Source: Tetrastigma voinierianum (Eukaryota; Streptophyta; Magnoliopsida; Vitales; Vitaceae). Taken from it: 64,000 nt of DNA. Below, one piece after another: positions 34,608-45,732 of the stretch. Under the pieces are notes generated by a model, which searched no databases, had not been told where the DNA came from, and was given only the letters and a program-made list of their open reading frames with translations. The stretch is taken from contig JAEQBH010005276.1 of assembly GCA_016808115.1 (NCBI GenBank), forward strand, positions 248,001 to 312,000, written 5' to 3'. Made by a program: the position numbers and the translations under genes. Each line of letters opens with the position of its first letter. The stretch's first letter is position 1.

Positions 34608-35520
34608 CCCATTTGTCCTGCCTCGCAGTAAAAGACCATAACTTGGCTCCGCTGTGAGTCCGAATTGAAAATTCGAAAATGCTAACATCGCCCATTGATG
34701 TCAATTTCACAGAAGCGACTTACGCCAAATTCTCCTTATTTCGACCCAAACCCGTTCTAAGATCCAGCTACTGCATATGGTCGCATAATAGGGCATTTTC
34801 CTCGGTTCAACTTGCAACTGCACTTTCTCAAACACATATTTAGGAGCCTTAGCTCTTCTTAACTCAAATCTCTACAAGAAATGAGTTTAGGAGTTCCCAA
34901 ACCCAAACCATACACAAGATAGAGGGTTCTAAAACATGTATCCATACTGTCTAGACCAAAACTAGACTTCCATACAACCCAAGACATGTGTCCGTACACA
35001 CCTAGTTTACATACACATATTCATGGTTCCATACTTTTCTATACCAAATCATAGTTCCATACAAACCGAAGACATGTATCCGTATTACTACCTAGTTTCT
35101 ATATACACATATTCATGGTTCCATACTTTTCTATACTAAATCATAGTTCCATACAACCCAAATCGTATCCATACCCATACTCAAATTTAGTAATTCCATA
35201 CATGTGATCTTCTTCTTCTTCTTCTTCTTCTTCCTTTCTTATCCGTATTTGCTCTCCCTTTCTCCAAGACCAAATGAGATATTTATTTTGGTCTTAATCC
35301 TTATTTGATCTTTATCCCCTTTTATTTCACTTTGGTCCTCCAACTCTTCTAATATTTACAAATCACTTATAATATTTCTTACAATAGCCTCTAATCTTCT
35401 TTTATTATTTGTAATTTAACTTATGCATATTCCTACTTTTGTTTTTATCTTTATTTTATTCCGAATAAATATACCTTTACGTTTATTATACCCAAAACAT
35501 TTTATAAAACTGTTAGGGTA

Positions 35521-36400
35521 TCTTCCCTTTGGTGGTCCTATTCTTTTTTATCGTCAATACTTAGTGGTCGACCCACAATCCTCTTCTCGCGCGGCCTGTC
35601 GACAAGTACTTCCTGCCTTTGGACCGGGTACGGGTAGGGCAGAACTGGAACCCCTGCTAGTGGACGTCAAGGGAATAGATGAGGCCCGTAACGCTTGTTC
35701 CCGGCTCAATGCTTCAGCCTCTGGATCCCCGGGTGATGGCGCATGGCCCGCGAGCAAATCTAGCATATTAATGGTAACGAAGTGTTCTCCGCCCACAATC
35801 TCTGATGGCAGCGAGCGAGGAATAATCGGGAGACTGTAGGGAGCGAGGCTCTGTCGCACGTCAGCAAGGTTCTTCAAAGTCAAAAGAACCTCACAATGGC
35901 GCTCCGGGGCCAGAATCTCCAATAGTCTCACATCTTCCTGGCCACTCGCCTTCTCTACCCACCGCACCAACCTGCCTCTCCAGTTTTTCCCTGCACTAGT
36001 AAACAACAATCAGTCACGCGTAAAGTCACAAATGCTCATTCATGAATCTAAGTTTATCCTACTTCCTAGTACCTACACACACCTGGAAAGTATTGCGACC
36101 GGTTAATGTTAAACGGTAGGTCAGGAGAGCCTGGGGTCTCATCCCAAGGCCCCCTTACTAGAATAACCCCATTCGCCTTTGTTTTAGGAGAATTAGGGAG
36201 CCCATTCACAAACTGCAATTGGGAGTCCAGTATCGAGAAGGATAACCGGCCCCCTCTCCTTAATATCAGGGGGTAGGTGAAGCAAATCTCAACCAATGAA
36301 AGGTCAAGCTGGCATAAGAAGTTCAGAACACTGCACCCGATGAGAATACGGATTACATTGGGATGAACATACGCGCGCCGTAAATGCAAAACCGCTTAAC
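35521..36400 (-). pseudogene. Tat antisense accessory ORF, N-terminal part
   Basis: Minus strand. From the right: HLRRAYVHPNVIRILIGCSV, then LCQLDLSLVEICFTYPL, RLSFSILDSQLQFVNGLPNS and GPWDETPGSPDLPFN (36066-36389). After a frame break follow KNWRGRLVRWVEKA, LTLKNLADVRQSLAPYSL, GGEHFVTINMLDLLA and a low-complexity linker (35554-36009). The same reading resumes at 24883 across the Tekay-like insertion. This protein family accompanies plant Tat elements downstream of pol and in antisense; its role is not established. A stop at about 35554 lies just before the insertion. Confidence 0.7.
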
Positions 36401-37640
36401 AAGGACGTGGCACTGGAAACGAAGCTCTACGTTAGTGCTGCCTTGCAAAAACACGCATCAGGTTCCCACCCAAAGTGGAGTCATCCGCTCGGCCCATTAA
36501 CTTCAAGTCAATGTCCTCGGGATTTCGTGAATAGGATCTCACCTTCCATTGTCAAGGACGTGACGATATGACTTGTAGAATGCGCCCTCCCATGTGCCCT
36601 CGTCTCGCAATTCGCCCGACTGTGGAAGTTCCTTCCTCACCTCTCGTCATTCTACAAATAGATCAGAGAGAGGGAAGAGAGCGAATATCAGCCCCAAGTC
36701 GTACACCAAATGGGTAGAAAGGCAAAACTACTAAACTTGGGCGAAAACAGCCTGGGTCTAATAAGCCCTAGACCTACCCTCACCTCAGGACTTTCCACGG
36801 TTGGAAGAAGGCCGATGAAGAAGATTCAATACATTAGCCAGGGAAATAATGTTTACCTATAAACTGAGAACTAAGTAGGCACTTGAAAGAGCGGTTCACA
36901 ACCAAAAGCAAAGTCGCAACAGTGTATACGCAGAAGGTGTCGAACTGTTGAAGGGAATGCTAACTCAAGGATGATAGGAAAGGGAAAAGGAAAAATCTAA
37001 TAAAGATCCCCTATATACCAACCGCTTAGGACCTACGAGCGCATTAAATGCGACGCCCGTCCATCACCCCTCTAGTCATTTCATTTCTTGACGACGCTCC
37101 GACTCCTAGGGCACAATTGGGGAATACGGGCCAGGATAGTGGGCCCTTCTTTTGTCCGAACCCGTTGGGCCCAAATCCTAAGACATTCCATTAGCTGGGA
37201 TCATTAGACATCCCAGCCGATGGCCAGTGGATTAGTCCTTGCCCCGAAACAAAAAGTAAAAGGCAAGACTATCGAGGTAGAACAAAAGTACATAAATGTC
37301 AACGAAGTATCATTTTATTAATTACGCCGAACGTCACTCATCATTACATTCAAGCCTTTACAGTTAGGGAACCATATTAAAACAGTTACATAATTTGCCT
37401 AAATCAAATGCTGAGCGAAGGCCGCATGCTAATAAGAAGAAGAAGGAGAGAAGAAGAAGCAAGAGAGAAGTTAAGAAAAGCAAAGAGCTTAAGAAGAAGA
37501 AGCAGTAGAGAAGAAGAAGAAGCACTAGCGAAGAAGAAGAAGAAGAAGCAGTAGAGAGGAAGAAGAAGCAGTAGAGAAGAAGAAGAAGTAGAAGCGGAGC
37601 CCAAAGAAGAAGCAGTAGCAACTGCGCTACTAAGAGCAAA
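36401..37640. other. Tat 3' non-coding region with (AAG)n tract
   Basis: No coding domain is seen. A long AAG/GAAGAAG purine tract with AGC and GAG interruptions spans about 37430-37600; leucine/serine-rich antisense frames there are translation artefacts of the repeat. A T/A-rich stretch near 37300-37330 follows a block that resembles LTR-proximal untranslated sequence. Confidence 0.5.
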
Positions 37641-37658
37641 GAAAGATGGAAAGGGGGC

Positions 37659-37672
37659 CCAAGGAGGGGGAG
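37659..37672 (+). promoter_or_regulatory. Candidate Tat polypurine tract
   Basis: The purine run aaggagggggaga is followed by TG, the arrangement expected before a 3' LTR. However, similarity to the 5' LTR is only visible from about 38130, so either the 5' LTR lost its first 450 bases or this is not the true tract. Confidence 0.35.
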
Positions 37673-38129
37673 ATGAAATCAAAAAAACCCCCCTCATCCG
37701 GCAAGGGGTGTCCTCAGATGCAGAGGATTCCATTCAACACTCCTGAACCTCCAGAAAGCATACCAGAGCATGAACACTCCATTCCGACTCCGCTCAAACC
37801 ATTCGATCTTCGATCTAACTCATGCTAGGAAAGCATGATCAAGTCAACGATCAGCCTTCATCCAGTAACCCACCAAATCTGGTTCACATCAATGATTAGT
37901 TATCCTTTTATGAGGAGCGTGGATAATCGGTGGCACTACAGACCCCGTCATCATCCAACCTTTTATAGCAACCTCCAGCCCCGGGGCCATCCCAAGTGAC
38001 TACGTGGCATCTAATGCATTTTCAAAAAAGTTAGAAAATTCACATTGAAATTCAACAGCATTGATTGCCTACTATTCCCCATGATATGACGGTCAAGCAT
38101 GTCCTCTTTTTCCAAATGCCAGTGGATGA

Positions 38130-38815
38130 TGTACCTCCCGCCAGGAAAGCTGTGGGGCACAGGGCGCCGTCGAATCTGCACTCTAGCCAGCAGACCTTTG
38201 ACTAGAGGTCATGGTCAGCTACCATCCTCAAGTCTCGGCCCGCTAGCCTACTTACGAGCCCAGATCCAGATACCCTTCTATAGCCGAAGAAGGGGTTGGC
38301 ATTCCCCGGATGCCATTTCCCGGAGAGACTTTATCTAACAAAGGTTGATGAATAGGCTCCCCTGGAGAGAGAGTGCACCATCCCATGCCTTGCCATGAAT
38401 TCAAGATGGACAAACCCCTTCGGGGTCCTACATTCGGGAAATGCGTCCACTTAAAGGAAATAGTCCTCATACACGAAATATGCACCCCACTCTCTCTCCT
38501 GTCTTCCATCTAAAAGGAAGAATTAGTCTTCGTCCGCGATATAGGTGCCACCTTCTCCTTCCGATTTGGGAGGAAATCATCCACTTACCACGAAGACTGG
38601 ATCCCCTTCCTCCCTGATAAAAGGGAGCCACGACACGAAATAAGGTATGTGACGAAAAGCTCAAAACTCCCAATCTTTGGAAGAAGACAGAGATTCAACT
38701 GAAAGGCCGAAGAGGTGACGGCGAGACCTCCCCACGCTTCTTAGTTATCTGCTTGCGTTACATGGGATCGATGATGTTCCGACGTCCAAGAACTTTAAAA
38801 ATTCTAGAGACTACA
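38130..38815 (+). repeat. Tat element 3' LTR
   Basis: Matches 7053-7795 clearly from 'gaatctgcac' and 'ctagccagcag' (38172 onward) through 'ggttggcattccccggatg' and 'cacgacacgaaataaggtatgtgacgaa' (landmarks) to the end 'gagactaca' at 38815. LINE coding on the minus strand resumes immediately after it. The left end is approximate. Confidence 0.75.
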
Positions 38816-39405
38816 AAGTTGAGAACTTAGGCATCGTTCCAGAGACTGTTGCTCCAGATCACCGAGTTTCTCCTATTCCAGAGGTTCTAGTAGACCATTT
38901 CTATTTTTTGCTAGGACTCCTCACATTCTCCTTGCAACATGGAACCTCCAAGTCAGAAACCCACTGTCCTGGCCCCATGGATTGTTTAATCGAAAGCTTG
39001 TGCCAAATGTGGAAGTGAAAGGACATGTAACCAAGGCATGCATGACACTCTCACTTCCATATTGCAAAGAGGACATAAGTGGTCCGGAGTGACAATTTTG
39101 GATGCCAACCGTTCCTTTGTAGGGAGGAACTCCATGCAGGCCCTCTAAAGGAAATTTTTAACTTTTGGCAGCACACTTAAAGCCCAAAGTCTCTTCCAAG
39201 TTGTTACATCCAGGCTATTTCTAGGACCACCAAGGGATGACCGAAGCATATGATATCCACTCCTCACCGTAAGAGCCTTTGTGTTCCCTTACCTACTGCC
39301 ACTGTCTTCCAGGGGTTGAGGCTGAGTGGGATCTATTTAATACATGCTCTATCTCAAGTAATAACAGGTCCACCAAAATATCTTCTTCCCCAAACATCCT
39401 ATTTA
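38816..39405 (-). pseudogene. LINE (L1-type) remnant: zf-RVT region
   Basis: On the minus strand the reading from 39400 down shows EEDILVDLLLLEIE-like coding, TVRSGYHMLRSS and KRLWALSVLPKVKNFL. A TAG follows where Trp is usual, then RACMEFLPTKERLAS and the Cys motif DHLCPLCNME, and further on LWNRRNSVIWSNSLWNDA. This is the zf-RVT segment of plant non-LTR retrotransposons, which lies between reverse transcriptase and the RNase H domain. The RNase H part is at 6545-7050, so the Tat element at 7053-38815 split this LINE. RT and endonuclease parts are not present to the right of 39405. Confidence 0.8.
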
Positions 39406-39810
39406 ATTTAGAATCAAAATAAATATATCTAAAAATAAAAATATTAAGCTTAGACTTACCAACCACCAATAAAGGTTCGCTTTTCTGTATTTCATTAAAT
39501 TACTCATTTTGTAATTCATATAAAAGTGTCAAATATGTTTGTAATTCAATAAATTTTTTAACTCAACACGGTCTTTCCCAACCTAACTCGATTAACCCCA
39601 CCAACATAAAATAGAAAACCACGGTGTGATAAAAAAAGAAAGAAGATTTTTAACTTCTATTAACTTTGCATTACATAGTTTGAATATGGGATATTTCCGG
39701 TTTCACCCCTTTACCACTCCCGTCAACCAACTCTATTTTAAGGGGTATGAGAAACTTGAATCTGAACCAGAAGCAGTGGCAAAGGGCACATCACCTGGAG
39801 GGGAAAGAAA

Positions 39811-40284
39811 ATGAGTCACAGACATGTTCTTGCCGTGCCCTTCCCTCAGAATGGCCATATTCTACCTCTAATGCAATTGTCTCTATGCTTGGTTGAACAA
39901 GGTATCAGATTCACCTTTGTGAACACCGAGTTCAATCACAAGCCGATGATCATGAATGGATGCAAACACAAGGATCGACTTCGTCTGGTTTCCATCCCCG
40001 ACGGGATCGATTCCGATGGGGACAGAAAACATCCGGGGAAGTTACGGAAGCAATATATGGAACCATCGCCAGGAATCTGGAGAACCTCATAGAAGAGATC
40101 AATGGTGGTGGTGGTGGTGATGATGATGAGATAATTACTTGTGTTGTTGCTGATGCGGTTATGGTAAGCGCCCTGGAAATTGCAGCCAAGAAGGGAATAC
40201 GGGCATTGTTTTCAATGCCACACCAGCCACTGTAATGACTTTCAGTATAACATCTCGGACTGATCAAATGATGAATCATTCCTA
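39811..40284 (+). pseudogene. UDP-glycosyltransferase (UGT83A-like), exon 1
   Basis: Plant family-1 glycosyltransferases move a sugar from UDP-sugar to small molecules in the cytosol. The ATG at 39811 starts SHRHVLAVPFPQNGHILPLM, with the catalytic-type His at residue 16, then LVEQGIRFTFVNTEFNHK and LVSIPDGI. Near 40035 the reading shifts by one base and continues as EVTEAIYGTIARNLENLIEE, a short GGT/GAT-encoded Gly-Asp tract (40105-40130), TCVVADAVMVSALEIAAKKGI, then a second disturbance near 40195. A GTGAGA at 40285 is a plausible donor. The order and motifs match UGT83A-type proteins. Two frame losses make it a pseudogene unless they are sequence errors. Confidence 0.8.
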
Positions 40285-40331
40285 TAATGGATGGGTGAGA
40301 CTTTCCCTGAAGGTGTTGTTCTGTTAGCCAA

Positions 40332-40381
<50 letters not shown>

Positions 40382-40778
40382 AGAGAGTAATAAACACAAT
40401 TGAAAGTGGAATCAAGAAAATCTTAGGTAACTTCAGCCATGGACAATGTATTGAAAACCCGAAATTTTAAGAGCTTCCAATGTCTCCTTGTAATGATCCG
40501 AAATTTTTTCTTTTACGGCCATCACAAAATTACTCCAATTGGTTTTTGGTAATTTTTAGAGAAATTGGTTTAAAAGGGCTAAATTCAAAAGTTATTTGTA
40601 AAACTAACATCTTGCAAAAGTAATCTTGAAAATACTATGTTTCGAAACAAAAATATTCCTTATAACTAGATCCTGATAAGCATTTTGTTCCATTCCACAT
40701 GTTACAACTAAATTTCTAGGGGCAATTTTTTGTCCAAAAGGCGCTATACATCTTTAGATCTAAAGGAAATGGTTAGCG

Positions 40779-41191
40779 TGTTGTATTTAATTTTATGATT
40801 ATATTAATCAATTATTAAGATTTGTTTATTGATTATTAAATAATATCAATTATGTATTAGTATTATATTATGTAACTGATATAGCACTTGACCAATTAAT
40901 ACGTAACTGACATATTGATAATCTATGATGGGCTGGACTATCCATGAATACCTATTTATAAGAGGTCCTTAATCTCATCTGATATGAGCATCTCTGACTT
41001 CCCCATTTAGTAGAGATTAGGTTTTCATTCGCATTACCGATAGAGAGGCGCCATCTCCTCTCTCTCTTCTCTGGCCACAAAGAAATACTGAGAAACTATG
41101 GATCCTACTTTGGTGTCACAGTACATGGTTTGAGTCCCACTCGATATGTGTATGAACATGCTATATTGCGTATCTACAAGTTTTTTCAACA
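40779..41191 (+). repeat. Copia 5' LTR
   Basis: Begins TGTTGTATTTAATTTTATG and ends ttttttcaaca. It shares 'attaagatttgtttattg', 'aataatatcaattatgtatta', 'gtttgagtcccac' and 'gaacatgctatattg' with the right LTR. A decayed 'tgcatcgtagcc' beside its end may be the tRNA-Met PBS. Confidence 0.8.
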
Positions 41192-42180
41192 ATCATTGCA
41201 TCGTAGCCAAATCAGACTACTAATTATGGTCAAGCCATCCGTGTTGAACCCTAATAATTTGTGTTGACACTTACTTGTTTTCGTGAAATTCTTAATTTAG
41301 GCTTTAATCACATAGCCCTATTATACACCTGAATCAAAAGGTTTGAGATTATATCAGTTCAGATTTACAACCTCATTTTCACAAACGCTTAAAATAAAAT
41401 AAAATTAAAAAAAAAAAAAAAAGAGGTCCAAACCTCATCAGTGGACATGGCCGAAACCCTCGTTGTTTTCCTTCGATCTACACATTCGGGGTGGGATATT
41501 TCTCGTAAATTTAAACCTTAAATCATATCAGTCGAAATGGTGGAGAAATGAGGAGTCTAAACCGGCAAGGGAGATGAAATCGATTTAGTTGTCAGACTCT
41601 CTCTGGCTTCAGCCCAAATAAATATTTTTTTGGTTAAATTGATGTATTTTGTGGATTATGCAATTGTATATTGATTAAGTACCAAGAACTATGATATTAT
41701 TCGCATAATTATGATCTTGCCTATCGTGAGCATAATCATGCAAAAACATTGTAGAAATTAAATAATTTAAATTCTTTAGAATTTTAATTCGAATTCATAT
41801 GAATGTTTGCACTAAAATAATTATAATCTTAAATACCGTATGTTGTTATTAAGTGTAATTGCTATTAATGTAAAGGTACTATTTGTTCAAACTTATGTCA
41901 AATTATGTTTCGAAAATTCTATCTAGAGTTAGAATTTTGGTGACATGAGATCATGTACATTGTATACTTATATTTCCTTTATTGGTGATTCGTGACCCTT
42001 GTGGCAGGATCATGATAAATAAGAGTCCGCTTAATGTGCATGTTCGGGTCAGACGTAAGGAATCATTTATTTGTGACCGTACGGTAATATTATGTTACAT
42101 GCATATTAAATATGTTTCCCACTGGGTGTGCCTCATCGCTTCTGCGTAATCGACTTCACAAACTCAATTTTAATTCACCA

Positions 42181-43690
42181 TGAGGATTGAAAGAGTCTCA
42201 TAATAGTGTTTGGGATCTAGTGGAGTTACCAAAAGGTCAGAACCAGGGTATAAATGGGTCTTTACATCAAGCTGAAGTTCGGGATGTTGGGTACGAGAGA
42301 TACAAAGCCGATTGTGGCGAAAGTTATAGTCAAAGAGAGGGTATTGATTATAAGGAGACCTTTCTCACCCGCTTCTACTAAGGACTCCTTTTCAGTCATA
42401 TATGGTTGCTCACTTTAATTTAGAACTTCAATTAAATGGATGTGAAAAACAAATTTTCTTAAATGGAGATTTAACCAAGATGTTTATATTGATTCAACCC
42501 TGATGGTTTTGTTGAAAAAAGGCAGAACGCCTAGTTTGCAACCGAGGGAAGTTCATTTATATCGGAACAGCCCTCAAGGCAATGGATGAAATTTCCACCG
42601 GGTGGTCACTTTGGTTTTAAAGAAAATGTTTCGTATATGCACGACCGAAGATGAGTGGGAGCAACTTCATAGTCCTTGTTTATATGTCGATGATATACTC
42701 TTGCTAGTAGTTGTGTTAAACTTTGAAATGAGACAAACAAAGGAATACTCATTTTGATATGAAAGACCTCGGTGATGCCTCTTTGTCCTAGGCATCTAGG
42801 ATTCACCGTGGATAGTCTACAGCATTCTTGGATTGTCTCAAAGAGGATATATTGAAAGTCCTCAACCTATTTAACATGCATTCTGTTCCTCATGTGTCGC
42901 ACCCATCTCCTCAAAGGGTGATAAGCTCTTAAATCTCAATGTCCCGAATGAAAGGAGAAACTGAAATGGAAAAGGTCCCATATGCTCATTCTATACCGAT
43001 ATGCTCAAGTTTGTACTCATTCCGATATTGCTTTGCTTGTTAATGCTTTAGGAGATACTTGAGTAATCCAGTTTGAACTCATTGAAAGCCGTGAAAGGTC
43101 GAGAAATGGTAAGGTACCAAGGACTATATGTTGACCTATAAAAGGTCTGATCAACTTGAGGTCATCAAGATTCTGATTCTCGATTGTGCTGCCTAGATGA
43201 CGTAAAATCTACTTTTGGTTTCATTTTATGATGGCGAGTGAGTTGTTTCGAAAGTGTTAAACAAACACCTTACAAATTACCTCAACTATGGAAGCAGAGG
43301 TATGCTCGCTTGTTACGAGGCTACTTGTCAAGCCATGTGGCTAAAGAAATCAATTTTGGCTTTCATATTGTCGAGAGCATATCTAAGCCACTTGTTATAT
43401 ATCAGGATAATACACCACAGACATTTCTCTCAAAACAATAGAGTAAGTAATTTACCAAAACACTTTGATATAAAATACTGCTTGTCGTGAGAGGAAACGG
43501 GAATTTACTTGATTGAATATACCAAGCACAGATATATGTTAGCAGACCACAACCAAAGAAGCTTACCTGATAGGAGTTTATCAACGCTTACGTAACTCAT
43601 GGCCATGTTTTCGATATTTTTGCAATGAGCCCGACCTACGATTTATTTGCTTTGTAATTGTTTCGAGGTATGTAACAATGACATGTATCA
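42181..43690 (+). pseudogene. Copia reverse transcriptase / RNase H remnant
   Basis: Pieces in all three plus-strand frames follow the order of Copia pol: VWDLVELPKGQ, ERYKAD and YSQREGIDYKETF (42200-42370, RT entry), MDVK and NPDGFVEK, MHDR and a decayed YVDDIL region near 42685, then YAQVCTHSDIALLVNALG (43000-43055), TKDYMLTYKRSDQLEVI (about 43115-43165), ACYEATCQAMWLKKSI (43307-43350) and KHFDIKYCLS (43460-43490). Gaps and frame changes occur every 50-150 bases. The YVDD site is not intact. Confidence 0.8.
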
Positions 43691-43856
43691 TCATACCTCA
43701 CAAAGATTGAGACGCCTTTCACACCTGGTTTCGGTAAACGATATTTCGTTTTATTCACTCACGCAGCTTCTATTCATAATCTCATACGAAATACGGTTCT
43801 TATTGACGCTAGTATGACATTTTTTCCTATCTGATAAGATATTTTGCAAGTTGAAG

Positions 43857-43972
<116 letters not shown>

Positions 43973-44072
43973 CTTTATTATTTATTGTTATACAGTTTAC
44001 ATAATTTATATTTTATCATAGTTACAATATCTCTATTCCTAATAATTGACTAATGCTATCCAAGTGGGAGAA

Positions 44073-44517
44073 TGTTGTATTTTTAATTTATGGATTAGTA
44101 TTAATCAATTATTAAGATTTGTTTATTGGATTATTAAATAATATCAATTATGTATTATTATTATATTACGTGAACTGACATAAAGACTTCACCAATTAAT
44201 ACTGTGACCGATATTATCGATAGTCTATGATGCAATAGGACTCATCCATGAAAATCTATTTATGAGAGGCCTTACTCTATCCGATATGAGTCTCGACTCC
44301 CCATCTAGTAGAGATTAGGTTTATTTCAAGATAATCGATAGAGAGCAACATTTCCTCTCTCTCTCCTCTCCTCTCTCTCTCTCGCTTCAATAGCGCTCAC
44401 TTCTCTGGAGAAACTATGGATCCTACGTATAAGCCGTGTACATGGTTTGAGTCCCACTTTGTTATGTGCATGAACATGCTATATTGGCGTATCTACATAA
44501 GTTTTTTTCTATCGAAC
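44073..44517 (+). repeat. Copia 3' LTR and preceding polypurine tract
   Basis: Starts TGTTGTATTTTTAATTTATGG right after aagtgggagaa (44062-44072). It matches the left LTR through 'gaacatgctatattgg' and 'gtatctaca', with a CT-rich run (44350-44385) longer than in the partner. The right end near 44517 is approximate. Confidence 0.8.
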
Positions 44518-45732
44518 GCTCCTAAAGCCCATGATAGTCTCTCTTTACTCTTGGTTCCAGACTTCCACATGGATTTTTTTTTTTGCGGCCTTTCAATGAT
44601 CCCACCCATACGCGTCCTCATGTGGTCGGGGAGCAAGCACTCTCGGCCCATCACTTCGATGGACAAGGAGCCATTCGGGAAATATTTCAGTCAGTGAAGC
44701 AGTCAACGCAATGACCTATCAAAGGAGCTAAGCTAGGGTCATGAGTATGCTACGTCATCTCCTGTTTCCCGTTCTCTAATTAGAGTCGAGTTGGACACAT
44801 ACTCATCCGATGGAGCTACTGCCACCTCTTAAATAAGGATAAATGACCCCCATGTTCAACTTGACTGGTAAACCGTCATCACTTAACAACAATGGAAGAT
44901 CTAGGATTTTATATTTTGAGTGTCAGCATTATAATAGACTAATAATATATACGAATTTTTTTTTTATTAGCATTATAATTTTTTTTAAAGGGCAAAAAAG
45001 GGAATTATAAAGTTTTGTTTTTTTGTTTTTTTTAGGTGCATGTTGACACCCCATGAATACACATAGATACATCCATGCTTGACAAACAATGCATGTGGGG
45101 ACGTGAAACCGTGGACGTTATAGTTATATTTGCAAATATTTGGTGGATTCATCCATTTTAAACAATTATCCCTAATTTCCATAGAGGAATTGGTTTAAAG
45201 GGGATAAAAGAAAAGTTATTTACAAAACTAACCCTTTACTTTTATAACCTTAAAATATCCTCACGTTAGACAAAATTACCCCTTAATGTGCTAAAACCCA
45301 AAAATTATTATAAATTCAACCCCTTTATATATATCTGACTTAACATCATCGTTGTTAAATTTTCGAACAAACTCGGGGCTTGCCACAACCAAGTTTATAC
45401 AACTTTTATACATGTTGGAGCGAATCATCGTTGCTACGTTTCGAACAAACTCATGCAAGTGTTTGGTGCTTATAATGTGTACACATTTTGGGCTGACCAA
45501 CCATCGTTAAGGTTATATTTGAACAAACTTGAAGTAAGCTCATATTGTATTACTACATAGGTAAATTTGTCAAAATGATGTAAAAATATTATTTTTTTGG
45601 GTTTTAAGAAAAAGGGTTAGATTTGCAATTTTTTTTGCATTTTGTCCATTTTAAACTGTTACCCATTTCCATAAATAATTTAGGAAAAGTTATTTATATA
45701 TATATATATATATATATATTATTTGAGCTACA

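Larger units (their letters stand above)
24884..35520 (-). mobile_element. Tekay/Del-like Ty3 retrotransposon inserted in the Tat antisense ORF
   Basis: Minus strand: 5' LTR 32511-35520, PBS region, gag, protease, RT, RNase H, integrase, PPT, 3' LTR 24884-27935. LTR termini are TGTAACATCCC and GGGGCGTCA, as in chromoviral Ty3 elements, and the protease motif DPGSTHSYV and gag style fit the Tekay clade. A chromodomain would be expected after integrase (27990-28300) but is too decayed to read. The outermost bases of the 5' LTR (about 15) are missing at 35520, so no target duplication can be recognised. Coding is broken throughout. Confidence 0.85.
32511..35520 (-). repeat. Tekay-like 5' LTR, outer end truncated
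   Basis: Aligns with the 3' LTR from 'tgacgcccca' at 32511 to 'actgttagggta' at 35520, where the partner continues for about 15 more bases to its terminus but this copy switches to Tat sequence. It holds the hairpin array (33160-33452), a short (TA)n run (33661-33680), the 14-bp array (34177-34607), the 95-bp repeats (34930-35195) and a (TTC)n run (35207-35233), in the same order as the other LTR. Confidence 0.9.
7053..38815 (+). mobile_element. Tat-lineage Ty3 retrotransposon, split by two nested elements
   Basis: The plus-strand order is 5' LTR (to 7795), PBS, gag, protease, RT, RNase H, integrase, tandem array, antisense accessory ORF, 3' LTR (to 38815). Removing the nested Athila-like element (11819-20936) and the Tekay-like element (24884-35520) leaves about 12 kb, in the usual range for Tat elements. 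The PBS phrase TGGAGCCGTCTGTGGGAA, the gag motif MYDGSSDPYDHML and the integrase motif ELPGVLWAYKTTARK are hallmarks of this lineage, as is an extra ORF downstream of pol in antisense orientation. All ORFs carry stops or frameshifts. It sits inside a LINE; no clear target duplication was found at its ends. Confidence 0.85.

Noticed and set aside
37364..37733. Leucine/serine-rich open frames on the minus strand
   Set aside because: They are translations of the (AAG)n purine tract in the Tat 3' region; low complexity and no start context.
7048..38820. Target-site duplication of the Tat element
   Set aside because: gtaag before 7053 and aagtt after 38815 do not match; boundaries too uncertain to claim one.
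44416..44697. 93-codon frame in the glycosyltransferase intron
   Set aside because: Begins in the Copia LTR and continues into unrelated DNA; not coherent coding.
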